The notes: generated by a model from the sequence alone, not told the origin. 64,000 bases of DNA from Adiantum capillus-veneris (GCA_014529385.2 CM043965.1:18420912-18484911); one strand, 5' to 3'. Shown: positions 46,093-59,980, counted from the first letter of the stretch. Made by a program: numbers and translations.

Positions 46093-46356
46093 ATGTTTTC
46101 AAAAACTAGTTGTGTTTACATGAACAATCCACCACCTCCTAATCATGCTCATGCAATTCAATTTCATCAGTTTCATTGGGTGCAAGGGATTAGGATAAAA
46201 GTTTTCATTGATAGAAAAATATTTTTTCAACAACGTATTGTATTCCTCTTTGGTGCCAAAGCATTAAGAGATATTCTACAATCTCCAAATCCTATTATAC
46301 TCCCACTTGTAGACTATAATGTCTCTTTTGATGTACATGTGTTTATCTTGTTTTAG
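46093..46356 (+). CDS. small ORF A upstream of gag, unknown
   Basis: ATG 46093 to TAG, 87 codons. It has a Pro/His-rich start (NNPPPPNHAHAIQFHQFHW), a basic-hydrophobic middle (IKVFIDRKIFFQQRIVFLF) and a C-terminus ILPLVDYNVSFDVHVFILF. The same C-terminal pattern, P-x-I-L-P-L-x2-Y-x2-S-F-D-x3-F-I-L, ends the next ORF, so the two are paralogous. I recognise no known family. It lies 8 bp before ORF B and about 285 bp before the gag-like ATG. Confidence 0.55.
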   Translation: MFSKTSCVYMNNPPPPNHAHAIQFHQFHWVQGIRIKVFIDRKIFFQQRIVFLFGAKALRDILQSPNPIILPLVDYNVSFDVHVFILF

Positions 46357-46364
46357 CTAGGGTA

Positions 46365-46577
46365 ATGAATCAAGAGGACTTGTATCGTACATTCATTCCT
46401 TTGGCTAGACAAGATGTGCATGTAATAGTTGGCACAAAGTTACAATTTCAACGTGTTTTCCGTCGTATGTTTGAACCTAGGCAAGTAGCGGCTATCAATG
46501 CCTCAGTCAATCCGTTCATTTTGCCATTGATTCGCTATGATTTAAGCTTTGACATTTATATTTTCATTCTACTTTGA
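46365..46577 (+). CDS. small ORF B upstream of gag, paralogue of ORF A
   Basis: ATG 46365 to TGA, 70 codons: VHVIVGTKLQFQRVFRRMF, then FILPLIRYDLSFDIYIFILL at the end. The C-terminal motif matches ORF A in protein while many codons differ at third positions (for example SFD is TCTTTTGAT in A and AGCTTTGAC in B). That pattern suggests constraint on the peptide after duplication. The preceding ORF stop and this ATG are 8 bp apart. Function unknown. Its place between a primer site and gag suggests an element-encoded accessory peptide or a divided gag N-terminus. Confidence 0.55.
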   Translation: MNQEDLYRTFIPLARQDVHVIVGTKLQFQRVFRRMFEPRQVAAINASVNPFILPLIRYDLSFDIYIFILL

Positions 46578-46622
46578 AATTTGATTTTGCAACATAAGAA
46601 ATAAAATAAGAAAAAGAAATTT

Positions 46623-46895
46623 TTGAGTAAAACCAGCAACATGGATACAACTAGGCAAATGAGTGGTTACCCCTTGTTCTTTGGAGAGCCTGGGGAGGAT
46701 GTAGAATTATTTTTAGCAAATTTCAGAATGTCTTGCCGTATCAAGAGGATAGTAACTGATCAAGAACGTGTAGAAATGTTTGAGGTAGTCCTTAGGAAAG
46801 ATGCTAGCACTTGGGATAAAGAATGAGGAGGCAGAAGGTGAAGAAGCCAAAGCGCCCAAGTCCCCACGTACCTACTCTAAGCGGAAGCTCTTGGA
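46623..46895 (+). pseudogene. gypsy gag, truncated by LTR insertion
   Basis: From about 46641 (ATG): MDTTRQMSGYPLFFGEPGED, then VELFLANFRMSCRIK and ERVEMFEVVLRKDASTW. This is the start of a retrotransposon gag domain ('F.G...ED...FL..F' and 'A..W'). A TGA lies at 46824-46826, and recognisable sequence stops at 46895 where another element's LTR begins. No zinc knuckle is reached. Confidence 0.7.
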
Positions 46896-47844
46896 TGTTG
46901 GGGGTCATTGTAGCATCACCTAATCACAACCCAAAACAAAATTATCAATCTGTCAATTGGCAACCAAGCTAGAGCTCAGAGGCATGAGCATCATTGGATG
47001 TATTGAATGAGAGGATTCAAGAGAATGATCATCCAATGCAATAGAGATTAGCCATGAATCACTAACTCTAATCACACCATAATCATCAATCAAGCATCAT
47101 CTACACACATTAAGACCACCAAAGTCCAACTTTCCATAGACTTGAATCTCAAAGCATTCTTGTAACAAGCACACACTAATTGAATTGGTGTTGGCCTCTC
47201 CAATCACCACATGCCAATCAAGGTACTTAATCAAAAGCTACACACACAAGGGTGAATGGTGCTTCGATCTCATTAAAACCATCCACACATGATCAAACAA
47301 TAGGGAACATACTCTAATCATAAGATTAAGAACCCACTTAATGAACCTAATTAGAGATGTTAAATATCACAAATTGAGTACTCATATAATGATATGAGTG
47401 GTCAATAAGCAAGAAGTCATCACCACACACTCAAATCTAGAGTAATGAGAAGGTGAAACTACTTCATTACATAATTGAATATAGAAGAATTAAGATTAAT
47501 GAATAAATTAGAGATTAGATTAATCAAGAAGTGCTTTTCTAATTACAAAGAACTAGCACTAGCTTCTAAGCATAAGGCTAAGCCATCCAAGAGCACTCAA
47601 GAGAGAGATCTCAAGAATGACTAGTCAAGAATGAAGCCTCTTTTCATAAAAGGTCTTCTTATAAAGGCATGCACCACAAGCCTTTCTACTATGGGATTAA
47701 GTTGAGCCCTCTAACATATACAATTTGGAACTCCCAAATGAGCCCATGACCTTATACAATGTGAATAGAAATTATTATGCACATCCATAACACATCCCTA
47801 GCTTGGTGCATAATTAGTGTAGCATGTGTTAGCCGCTGCTAACA
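46896..47844 (-). repeat. 3' LTR of a minus-strand element
   Basis: On the minus strand it starts TGTTAGCAGCGGC at 47844, next to a polypurine tract, and ends ATGACCCCAACA at 46896 (949 bp). A TATA-like TTTATAAGAAG lies inside. The candidate target sequence TTGGA flanks the left end at 46891-46895; the matching duplication at the far (5') end was not found. Confidence 0.75.
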
Positions 47845-47855
47845 TTCCCCCCCGT
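47845..47855 (-). other. polypurine tract
   Basis: The minus strand reads ACGGGGGGGAA directly before TGTTAGCAGC. Confidence 0.75.
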
Positions 47856-50800
47856 ACTAATTTGGCGCATATCCTCATGTGCCGCTGAAGCAAAGCACGG
47901 AGACATGGGTGAAAGCACGTCCATGGAGGAATCTTGAGCTGCAAAACATAAAATTAGTAATGAGCATCAAAGGCCAAAAAATAAGAATAGAACATGAAGT
48001 ACAAAGAACAATCATGCAAAGTGAATTCTTTCTTTTAAAAGATGGGGCAATCATAACCGAAAATTAAACAACATAAAGCAAAGAACACCTAAACTATTAT
48101 GAAGATTAAACCACTTGAAATTTTAGTTTTATGCATGAAACACAAGCAATCAAATATGACCCTAGGCTAATGCAAGGTCATAAACCTCCTAGCCTAAAAA
48201 CTATATGATCAATCCTTAATAAAGTATCCAAGTATATCATATCTATAGACACAAAGAAGGTAAAACACATCACAAGGCTACCACCCCAAGGCAAGTCTAG
48301 CTACGACTCTCGGCTCCTTGAACCCTCAAGGAGGCATTCCAAAATTCTACCAGCCTACCAAGGCAATGGCTAACCCCTATCAGCTTAGGGCATCGGTTAA
48401 GAGCCTTGACCAAGCAATCCAACGTAGTGCCCCTCGCCTACCAAGTGCCAATAAGGTGCTAGGTCTCACATAGACACAACATAACATAAAAATTTCCTTT
48501 TCATGTGTCTAGTAGCATTTTTGTTACTCTTCTTGGACACTTTTTTGCTTCATTGTTTCATTTTTTAGCACTTTCTTTTATTGCTTCCATTATGAGATTT
48601 CTTATGGAAAATTGGACTAAGAGACTAAAAGCCTAATCATGACCCTAGGTCATGTAAGAAATGAGTGGAGTATTAAGTCAATCACTAAGAGTATAGGACT
48701 AATGAGCAATGACCCTACATTAACCTAACGTCAAGGCCAACTACCCATGATTATCACACATAAAACCAAATTTTTAATGATTTTAATATTCACAAAGCAA
48801 AGTGTTGAAACTTTAGTATACCTAAGTTCTTAAAATGAAAGGAACCATAGATTAGAAGAAAAATCACTTAATGCAAAGCATAGAGAATGTAGAGATAAAC
48901 AAAAGAGCAATATCATGGAAGGATTTCACCTATTCATGCTCTTTTGAGCATCTTTGAGCAAAGCATCCACCCTTGTTTAGAGGCCTCTTGATTCTTTTTA
49001 TTTGCAAGCCAAGATTCTTGAAGCTAAGTGTTAACAAACACAAGATATAAAAGCCATTTATTGAAAGCCAAGAAAAACACACAAAAAACATTATTGAAAA
49101 CCTAAAGCTAGGTTCTGAAATACCCAAATATGCCAAAGAGAAAATAACCTAGGGAAAAAAAGTGCCTTTGGTTATGCACATAGTGCTCTAAGATAGCAAT
49201 TGTATACATACATATCAACAATGAGAGAGAATGAGCTTCTAGATAAGAAAATTTTGCAATGTTAAAGTCTCTCATGTATGATTCAAAATTGACTGATTGC
49301 TAGCTCAAAGTAAAATTTAAACGTTAAGTTAAGCTATGAGCTAGAAATAATGCGACTTTGATGAAATAGAGTGGCCCTTGAAAGCTAAATTTTGCAATTT
49401 AAAGCTTCCAAAAAAGTTGGCTAAACACTAGCTCAAATGAAAACATTCTCACTTTAGACCAAGCTATGAGCTAGCATGTATACAACTTTTAGTCAAAAGA
49501 TTTGGAATGGCTCTAAATAGCCAAATATTGTACTATGATGCAATGTTGACTTCCCTTGGATTAATGAACTTTCATGCTTGCCCACAACCCTTCAAAAACA
49601 ACTCAATGTTAGTGCTAAAGCATTTACATTCAAATCAAGTACCAAAATCATGCTCATTTTCAACCCCAAAATTTTTGTGCGATGCCATGTTTATTCAAAG
49701 AAGTTCCATGTTTTAGTGCTATGCAGTGAATTTTGCATTCAAATCAAGCACTAAAATGCAACAAGCCAAGTTTAACTTTTTACTCACACTCTCGATCAAG
49801 CATGAATGCATTGAATCTCAACTAAAGCTCACATGTATGCCAAAACAATTTGTCTTTCAATGCAATGAAGGTTTCAATCATGGTGAGCTCTAACCCAATG
49901 CATAAGGCAAAAAATGGTGCAATTAAAGTTTATCTATGCATAGAAGTGCTCACAGGATCATTGCACATAATGGTTGCTCACACCTTTACTCTTACCTAGC
50001 ACAAATGGAATACATAGCAAAGAGAGAAAAGGCTTATGATGAGATGAAATGTAGCTCTCCCAAAGTGATAAAAAACACAATTTTGTGCTATTGGCCATTC
50101 CTCCTTCAAAAATATCACTTATTAGTGCATGAAAAAAGTTTATGTTCAAACCAAGCACAAAAAATCAATGCTCAAGCATAAATCCCATCCATGCAAAGCA
50201 CAAAGGCCATACCAATCAATTCTCGATTTTGCATCATAGGCCACTCTCTCTTCAAAATAATGCTTATTTTGACTACTCTCATTAAGAAATTTGCAAAGAG
50301 CATTTATTTTTTATTTTTTTGAACTCGTTTTGACCAAACACAAGCTGAAAACCCCTTGGTGATCTATGGATAGTACACAATTGAGTACTATTTAGTGAAT
50401 TTTAGTCTCAAAATTTTTCCATTAGCTTTCACCTTATGGAAATGTAGTAAGCAATCACTCACAGATGCCAAAATGTTGGAATTTTCATGAAGCACTACCC
50501 ATTCAACAGTTTTTGTTGCTCTCTTCTCCCTCTCAATAACAAACTTGAATTCCTAAAAGGCTCAATGTCAAGCCAAATCATGTGCTAGTTCAAACTTGTA
50601 CTCCTCTCTACCGGCATTTGGCTCAAGGAGGACGATGTAAATTTCTTCTTTTTTGTGGGAACGCATCCTATGATGTTTTTTTAATAAATAATTCTATGTT
50701 GGGATAGTCGTCAACAATAGAGATAAAGGAAGATGAGAGGGTGTGTGGGATTGTAAGGTGAATGGCTGCAAGTCAGCACAACTTTGCGAGCAACTCGATG

Positions 50801-51027
50801 AGTCAAGACCTTTGCAGCAAGAGCCCAATGAGAGATAGCGAGGGGGGAACATGGCCAGAAATTGCAAGTTTGGAGGAAGCTGAAGCTACATCATGACAAC
50901 TTGAGTGTGGGCTATTGAGCAAGTGGGAGTGGGTTTGACATCTAGCATGGCAATAATTGAGAAGGGAAAATGGTAGTACCATTATACTAATGGCGGGCTA
51001 CTGGGTTTGGGCAATATTCCAAGCACG
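47856..51027 (-). other. non-coding interior of the LTR element
   Basis: About 3.2 kb of AT-rich sequence with stops throughout on both strands. It lies inside from the polypurine tract, so it is probably the interior of a large non-autonomous element. A degenerate tandem pair (offset about 128 bp) is visible near 49300-49360 and 49428-49490, each with CTAGCTC and, about 40 bp on, the inverse GAGCTAG. The 5' LTR was not located. Confidence 0.45.
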
Positions 51028-51058
<31 letters not shown>

Positions 51059-51060
51059 TG
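51028..51060. repeat. (GT)n microsatellite
   Basis: About 33 bp of GT with one TATG interruption. Confidence 0.95.
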
Positions 51061-52075
51061 ACGTGTGTATTGATGAGCTGTGTGCAAGCAAAAGGCAGCC
51101 ACTTGTGTAGTAATAACAACAAAGGGTGGATAAGGAGTTTGCAAATGGATGGGGGTACTTCTCTAGGTGAGGAAAAAGCAAGACTATGCACCAGCTTTGG
51201 TCATTAGGCAGACAATAAGAGTTGACATGACCAGAGGTAGTACATGCATGAATGAAGCCTAATGTGGGTATGCAACAATGGGGAATTAATGGTAATGGGG
51301 CAAAGGGAAGCAAAGGATGGCAATTCGCCATTCACTGTAGGAGTGGAAGGCCTCTATGTTGCATCAACTAATAAGTGTTTGGAGGGCACACAATGCAAGT
51401 AGGTACGTGTCTGTGGGTGTGGGGTCTCATCTCAAGCACGAGCATCGGCTAGTGGTTAGTTGGAGTCCTTTGAGTCCTAGCAAGGCACACAGTAACCGCC
51501 GAGATGTCTTCGGCACATAGAAATTAAAAGGCATGTGTGTGAGCAATAGCCGTGTGTAGTAGTTGTTTGCGGTTGGAGATCCGGGAGTCAGAGATTTTAG
51601 ATTGCCAAGGATTTAGGCTCTTGGACAAGATCGAATAAGAGGGAGATAGCTAGGGGTGCAAGTCCCCAATTTTAGAGTGTGTAGGGTATGGCTCTACTTA
51701 GTTCAAATCCCAGAACACAAGCCAATTGGCTGGTGTAGCAAGAGATAGCCCTCAGATTGTGTATAAAACGGGTTGATGGTGGATGGGCGCATGGAGAGTT
51801 TAGCTTCCAAAAATGCAGTGGAAAGTGGGCCAGGGAGATCAAATATAGTGGGTCCTATTGGCACGAGCTTGAGCCAGGAAAGCATTCTATGAAAAGGTTT
51901 GCACGACAAGCAACAGGAAAAAGCTCTCTAGATTTGTTGCCAAAACTCCAAGCGAATTTGATGAGGTTGCACCTAAACTGGCAGGGATGTGTGATCATAT
52001 TCAAAATTACAGAGGTGCAATCGTGTGTGAAGGAGGTTGTTTTGTGCATTTAATGAAGGAGGGCCCTACAAATGA
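51061..52075. other. intergenic, no gene seen
   Basis: Somewhat G-richer than its surroundings. The frame at 51757-52053 has no recognisable domain. No element ends placed. Confidence 0.5.
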
Positions 52076-52274
52076 ATTTTTCCTATCCGAAGAAAATAAG
52101 GGCAAGCTTGAATTCTCCTGGTTTTTAGGTCAAATTTTAAATCTTTTACTGGTAATTACACTAAAATTTGTGAAAAATTCTCGGTTTTCTTGAAGGCAAG
52201 CTTAAAATCTAACCGAGGTTTTAGGATTTTAGTTGGTTAAAATACACTGGACCTCGTTTTGTTTCTAACACTGG
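52076..52274 (+). repeat. inverted repeat, left arm (~200 bp)
   Basis: Reverse complement of 54740-54940. Shared blocks include GAAGAAAATAAGG, TCTCCTGGTTT, GTAATTACACTAAAA and CTAACACTGG at the inner end. The divergence is moderate. Confidence 0.88.
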
Positions 52275-54739
52275 TAACGTGTATGTGTGTGTGTGTGTGT
52301 TTGTTTCTTTGGTGCCTTTTCATGCTGCATCTGTGGAATTTTTTTATTTTTATTTTTATTTTTTAATTATTACCTCAAGGGGAGGTCCCCACATGACACA
52401 AGATTGGTTTATGATGATGATCAACCAAGTGAGATAGAAGAAGTCAATGTATTTGGCTCGAATGGCCTCAATTGAGAGTGGTCCTATCACGTAGGCATCC
52501 ACAACATGACTTCTTATGAGCTTTTGTTAATGATATAATTTGACTAGACAAACACCTCTTGCGAACACAAGCAAATGAAATATATTCAAGCTCCAAGCCT
52601 TGTGATTTAGCATCAATTTGTGAATTACCAATATAATTTTGGTCTTACTGCAAGAAAGTTCCTATATCAAGTTTAAGGAATCATAATTAATCCTCAATGC
52701 CCATTTGTAAATAAGCATTAAACCACACTTGTTCAATGAGACATGATCATTAATGGCATCACATTCTTTCTCTTTGTTACTACAAGACAACTCCTCATCA
52801 AAAAATTCCCCTCCTTTTTTCATCGATACAAGTCCCTTCTTTCATTCCCCTTGCTTCCAGTTGACGATACTCATTGAATTAGAAAAGTTTTATACGCCAA
52901 TGTTAAATTACATACTATCAATCAAAAATCCATACATTTAATTTTTTGGTCATTTCAATTTCAAATTCTCAATCATCCTAACATTAATTGCTCATATCTC
53001 AAAGTCCTAATCATCCAAATCCAATTGAATTTGTAATTTAGGTTTTCATGATTAATGAATCACATTAATCAATCATTAGCATGGCAATACACTAAAAATC
53101 TCCTCAATTGAGCTCCAATTGAGCAATTTATCTCAATCTTTGAGGCAATATTGTGATACACACATCAACTATATGGCCAAATTAATCATCATAATTGGTT
53201 AAAAAAATTGATTATTCATTCACACATTGATTACACATGCCATTGATTGGCACTCACACCCAAATTTTGGCCAAAACTATATGCACATCAATCCCTCATT
53301 GCAATGCTTAAACTTCACACTTGATCAAGCATAAACAAATTCATGCATGCTCAATTTCTCAAAATCAATCTTTATTTTCCCTAATCAAGCAATGCACATA
53401 CTCAAAAATTAAACACAAAAGTTCAAGTTTGGATCAATTGGCAATGAAAATAGTCCTATCCCTAATGCTTGTGCACACTTTTCATACACATTTCACAATC
53501 AAAAATCATTTGGGTGCTCCACTTGACCATCAATCACTAAATCAAGTGGTCTTCAATTGGGTACACACACACACTCAAGATTAGGTGCACACACACTTGA
53601 ATTGTATGGCAGTTTTTTCCTTCTTTGGTGCATTAGACACACAATTATCTTTACACACGCATGCATTGTTGTTGACAATCATGCATAATCTTGACACACA
53701 CATCATTCAATAGTCAAAATTGACCATCAATTTGGTTCCAAGTGAATCAAATCATGTGCAAAGTGTAGGTGACTTGATTTGCCTATTATGTATCAATGTA
53801 TGCATTTGAATGTTTGTAACTCTATCTATCCCCTCATCTATCTAGTCTCCACCATTCTGTTTGGTCATTCATTTATCTCTTGATTTATCTCATTATCTAT
53901 CTATACTATCCATTATTGTACCCGTGTGAGTGTTTGAGTGTCACATGGTCTCTTTTTCCATTAGTTTGAATACCTCTCTCTCTCTCTCTCTCTCTCCCCC
54001 CCCCCCCCCCCCCCCCCCCCCAGCGTCCTGTGTGTGTGTTCCCATCTCTATGTCTATTTATCTCTTAGTCAATTTGATTGCCTCTATACTCTACATATGA
54101 ATGTTTGTCTATGTAGGTGTCTCTTAATCCAATATTAATTCAATGTCTCTTTGTATCTTTTTGTTCTTTGTTGATCTACCAATCAACAAACCTTTCTTTG
54201 TTGAGCTATTGATCTATTCATTGAGATGTTCCTCTTCTCTTGTATTGGCCAATCCCAGTAATGTCCGTCTCTAATTCTATCCATTTACATGCTAACTAAT
54301 CTTTCTTCTTGGAAAGACCCATCTATCCATTGATCTATCCATATTCTTTTCTACGAGCTAATCAGTTTCTATTTCTCTCTCTCTCTACACCTTTATCTAT
54401 CTACCTATCCATTTTCCTAGAGTTTTCCAGGAATTTTTTGGTCTTTTCTAGCAAATTTTGAGATTTTGTGGCGATTTTTGGAGTTTTGGCTAATTTTCGG
54501 CCTATTTTTGGCATTTCTAGACGATTGGAAATTAAAAAATTAAAAAAATTGATAAAGAGCCGGGTTCGACTTTGATTTCGTGTCTTGCAGCGCATAAAAC
54601 TCCTCGTCGGATAGACCTTCACGGTCTCTCGGGACAATTTCCTATGACGTAAAAAAAAAAATCTTCCTCTTTCTGTCACGTGCGCTCATTCTACGTGAAC
54701 ACCCCTCACCCTCTCTCTCTTCTCTAACTTTCCCTCTCT
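52275..54739. other. non-coding segment between inverted repeats
   Basis: About 2.5 kb, AT-rich, with only short frames. It has a GT run near 52281, a T-rich stretch near 52330-52365 and a C homopolymer at 53996-54021. No transposase-like frame. Confidence 0.55.
53996..54021. repeat. 26-nt C homopolymer after (CT)n
   Basis: The (CT)n run at about 53972-53995 passes straight into 26 consecutive C. Runs of this length are rare and may carry a length error from sequencing. Confidence 0.8.
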
Positions 54740-54940
54740 CCAGTGTTAGAAAAAAAACTAGGGTACAGTGTGTTTAAACCGGCCAAATTCATAAAATCTC
54801 ATTTAGATTTTGAGCTTGCCTTGAAGAAAATCAAGAAGTTTTCACGGGTTTTAGTGTAATTACTGGCAAAAGCTTTAAATTTTGACCTATAAACCAGGAG
54901 AATTTCAAGCTTGACCTTATTTTCTTCGGTTAGAAAAAAT
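54740..54940 (-). repeat. inverted repeat, right arm (~200 bp)
   Basis: Partner of 52076-52274 in opposite orientation. Read on the plus strand it begins CCAGTGTTAGAAA, which also resembles the TGTTAG start shared by LTRs elsewhere in the window. Confidence 0.88.
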
Positions 54941-55020
54941 GTATCTCTAAACCCTACTCATGACCTTGATCTCTCTCTCACTAAACCCCTCCCTCTCTCT
55001 CTGTCTAAGTTCCCTCCTCC

Positions 55021-56561
<1,541 letters not shown>

Positions 56562-59500
56562 ATGGACTCAAAGCGATTCAAGAGTTCAAGTACAACAGAG
56601 AAAACTAATAGTAGTGGCAGCACATGCACAACTGCAACAGAGAAAATTTTGTAGCTATATGGCTACAACGGGGATAAGGTTTTGTACACAGATATAGAAG
56701 TTCATAGGTCTCTTATGAGTAGCAAAAGCAACAAAGAAGCCAAGATCCTATTGATCAGGGTAAAGCCAGATTCAAAGAACTCCCAGATGTTCACAAACTT
56801 CAGTGGAGCGAGGTATTGCAAGCTCAAAGATGAGGTGCAGATAGAAGTACAAAAAATCCACCCGTGGTTATCTTCAAAATTTCCACAAGCTCGCAAAGCA
56901 TCCATTTAGTGCATATGAAATCAGGGTCATAGTACATGGATTACACTGGTCAGATCTACAATTGAGAGACAGAATCGAAAGATCCAACATATCAACCAAT
57001 AGAAGCCAGTCTAATTGGAGAACCGAGCCAAAGACGGTACAAAGGTCTAGATGGAGTAGTCTACAGCTTGATGCTCAGTGTTTTAAAAGAAGATGCCGAC
57101 AACTTGGCAAGCACTGAAATAGAAACTTCTGATCGAGAGCTTGACATGACAGAACCAAATGAAATACCACCAGTCATGGCGTATTGCTCAGATTTGGACG
57201 AAAAGGTGGACATTTTGATGAAGATTGTCCAAGAAATCCTGACAATAGGGATACATCAACTGCCAAGCAAGGTATATAGCAAATTGTAAATGTGAATCTC
57301 GATGTAAGTGCATTTAACTCATCACTTTTAATGCAATCAAATAATACTCCATTACCATTAGAAGCACCAGTAAAAACACTGCAAGTTCAAAATCAGCATA
57401 AGGATGCACAGGCACCTGAAAAGCTTAAAATTGATTCTTTGAACAATAAATTCTTGCATGAATTTAGTAAAGGTGTCGAGATATCACCAAAGGGTGAAAA
57501 AACTGTTAGGTTTGCAAATGATTTTGCATCCACTGACACAAGTGTGCTGTCATTCACAAGTCTAAGGGACATGTGCAAACAGAATGATGTTAACATTGTA
57601 TGGTATGCGTCATTCATATGCACACTATGTAGACCAAAAAGGACAACTGTACAAAAAGGATCAACCAATGTTTGAACGGCTCACATACCAGCTCATAGAA
57701 GTGCGTCCAATGATAGATCAGAAAGGATGGTTCATCCTCTCTAGAGCTGAAGGATATTACCCAAGTGAACCCTAAAATCTGTTCAGAGCCAAACACTCCT
57801 CCATCAAAAATCAAGCTTTGATGTTGTGACCAAACGAACATATACGTTGACCAAAATAGTCGTAGATATAGACGAGAGTCTAGCATCTATGATGCCTTGG
57901 GTCCTGAAACCACAGAAGCTCATATCATAGGATACCCATGGGATAGACAATATGAGGGCAAAGATAATGCTATCTACAGCTTGACTTGAAGAATAATATG
58001 TCATGTTTCACGAAGATACATAGGAAACTATGCAGAAGGTTTGAGGATGCCAAACATCAACAGTGCTACCCAAAGTGTACCTTCACAGTCCCAAAAGGTG
58101 AGACTAAACCAAAGCCAAATAATTTTGAACTCTTATAATGAAGCAGGCTATAGTGATCACCCTAGGAAGGGGGGAGCTGTAAATCCATCAAGCTTAGCTT
58201 ATGTACCAGGAAATGCTACACCAAGTAGAAGCCCTAGGGCTTCTAGCCAACAGACCTCTTCAAAGCAAAAACCATTGAAAGATCATATGGTTGTTGGAAG
58301 GTTCCAATTGAACCAGATTCCATCAGAATCTGCAGATAAATGCTTATATGAAGATTATCAGGGAAAAAAGTTTCAGCTGATCTACACAAATTAGAGTCAA
58401 AAGCCGACAAAGCCCATAGTGTTCAAACAGTTACATGTGATCAAGCTCACATATGCATATCAAGATGCACATGGTAATGATTATCAGCAAGATCAAAACC
58501 TTGTACAAACCCCTAAGTATGGCCCAACTGAAGTCAAAGACTATCTGAAGATGATGAAAATCCTCAAGCTACCAAAACAGGGTGACAAAAAAGTCAAAGT
58601 CAACGAAAAATAAAGTCCAGAAAGCTACACAAAGGTCACCACCAAAATCTCCTCCAAAGAGACAGATTCTGTCAGAAAGTACAGTGATGTGGATAACCAC
58701 ACCTGGAAGATGCTACTGAATTTGTGAGCATATCAGGAGACAAGCGAGGAGAATGTTGGGAAATCATCTCCACCACCATTGAAGTAAGTTCATAGATCAT
58801 CAAAGCTCAATTTCATGTGACCATAGCAAAGGATATGCCATACAATATCATAATGGGAATGCCAATGGCCCAAAAGATTTTAGAGATACATAATGCAAAC
58901 ATGACGGAGTCATCACAGACATCAAAGAATAAAGACCAAGACTGGTCACCCGCAGATGACAACACAAAGTCCTCAGACACATTTAAAATGGAGACTGATA
59001 ATAAAGCAAGTCTTATGGAAGATGATTCATCTCCATCAATCAGAACTTCAGAAGAGCTTAAAGAAAACCAGGCAATAGAAAGTTCAGATCAAACAAAGCA
59101 AAGAGCAACCACGGAAGCTATTGAGCAGAGAATGCCATCAAAGCCAAGAGTTAAGAAGAACGGTGTTGCAGACAACCAAGAAGAAATAGGAAGTCCAAAG
59201 ATCAATCAGACATTGCCAGCAAAATCAGCTGTTGCAAGTGAGATTGGAAAACAGAGTCTCAAGTCACCCTCCATAGAGACACAATTAGATCAAGGTGAGA
59301 CCATGGCAAAAGCAGGACAAAGATCTCTATAGAACCAGCAATGAGAATAGCTATAGTTCTTAGCAGTACAAAAAGAGCAAGGGTAAAATGCAATGCTCTA
59401 CTGGATACAGAAGCAAAGTGTAATATGGTTGCACACAACATCCAGAGCATTCTAGAGATTACTCCGTACAAACATGATAGAAAAACAATGCTAGGTATTC

Positions 59501-59980
59501 ATACAGGTCAAGAAGAAATGGTTGCTACCTTAGCATCCAAAATCATGAAGAGAAGCTAGAGTTTCATGTGAAGCCTTCGAAAGAAATGCTTGCAGATGTC
59601 ATCCTTGGACATCAGTGGTTAGCCAACACAAGGCCTACAAAGAAGATACAATGCTAATACTCTCTTCTCCAAGAGGTAGCAAGCATATATAGGTACCGTT
59701 AATGCCAGATTCAGAGTTGCTAAAGTCACAAGAATCAAAGACAAATCTTGCAAACAAAGGTAAAGCTAAAGTGGAACCTCCACTGATTAGCATAGAAGGT
59801 GTGACAGCATATGCCTCTACATCAAAGAGCCCTCATGGATCATCTTCTTCAAGCGAGTCAAGCTTTCAAAACTTCGAGTCAATTGCTAAAACAACTAAAA
59901 TCTTTAAGGAGACACCCAAAAAAGCAAAGATATTTCAGCCAAAGTACTCAAGAAAGAAAATGTTAGCACCAGCAAGCTAA
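56562..59980 (+). pseudogene. gag-protease remnant of an LTR element
   Basis: ATG 56562 (MDSKRFKSSSTTEK) opens a badly broken coding region. A degenerate CCHC knuckle (FGRKGGHFDEDCPRN) is seen near 57,205-57,255. Two retropepsin-like signatures follow: PYNIIMGMPMAQK near 58,835, and ALLDTEAKCNMVA (usual D-T-G, here D-T-E) at 59,395 with LADVILGHQWLANT at 59,595-59,640. Between them lies a polar low-complexity linker (58,900-59,330). The last frame (59702-59980) ends 20 bp inside the LTR. No RT or integrase lies between protease and LTR, so this is either a pol-deleted copy or a non-autonomous gag-protease element. Numerous stops and frame changes make it inactive. Confidence 0.7.
59950..59960 (+). 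other. polypurine tract
   Basis: AAGAAAGAAAA directly precedes TGTTAGCACC, the LTR start. Confidence 0.7.
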
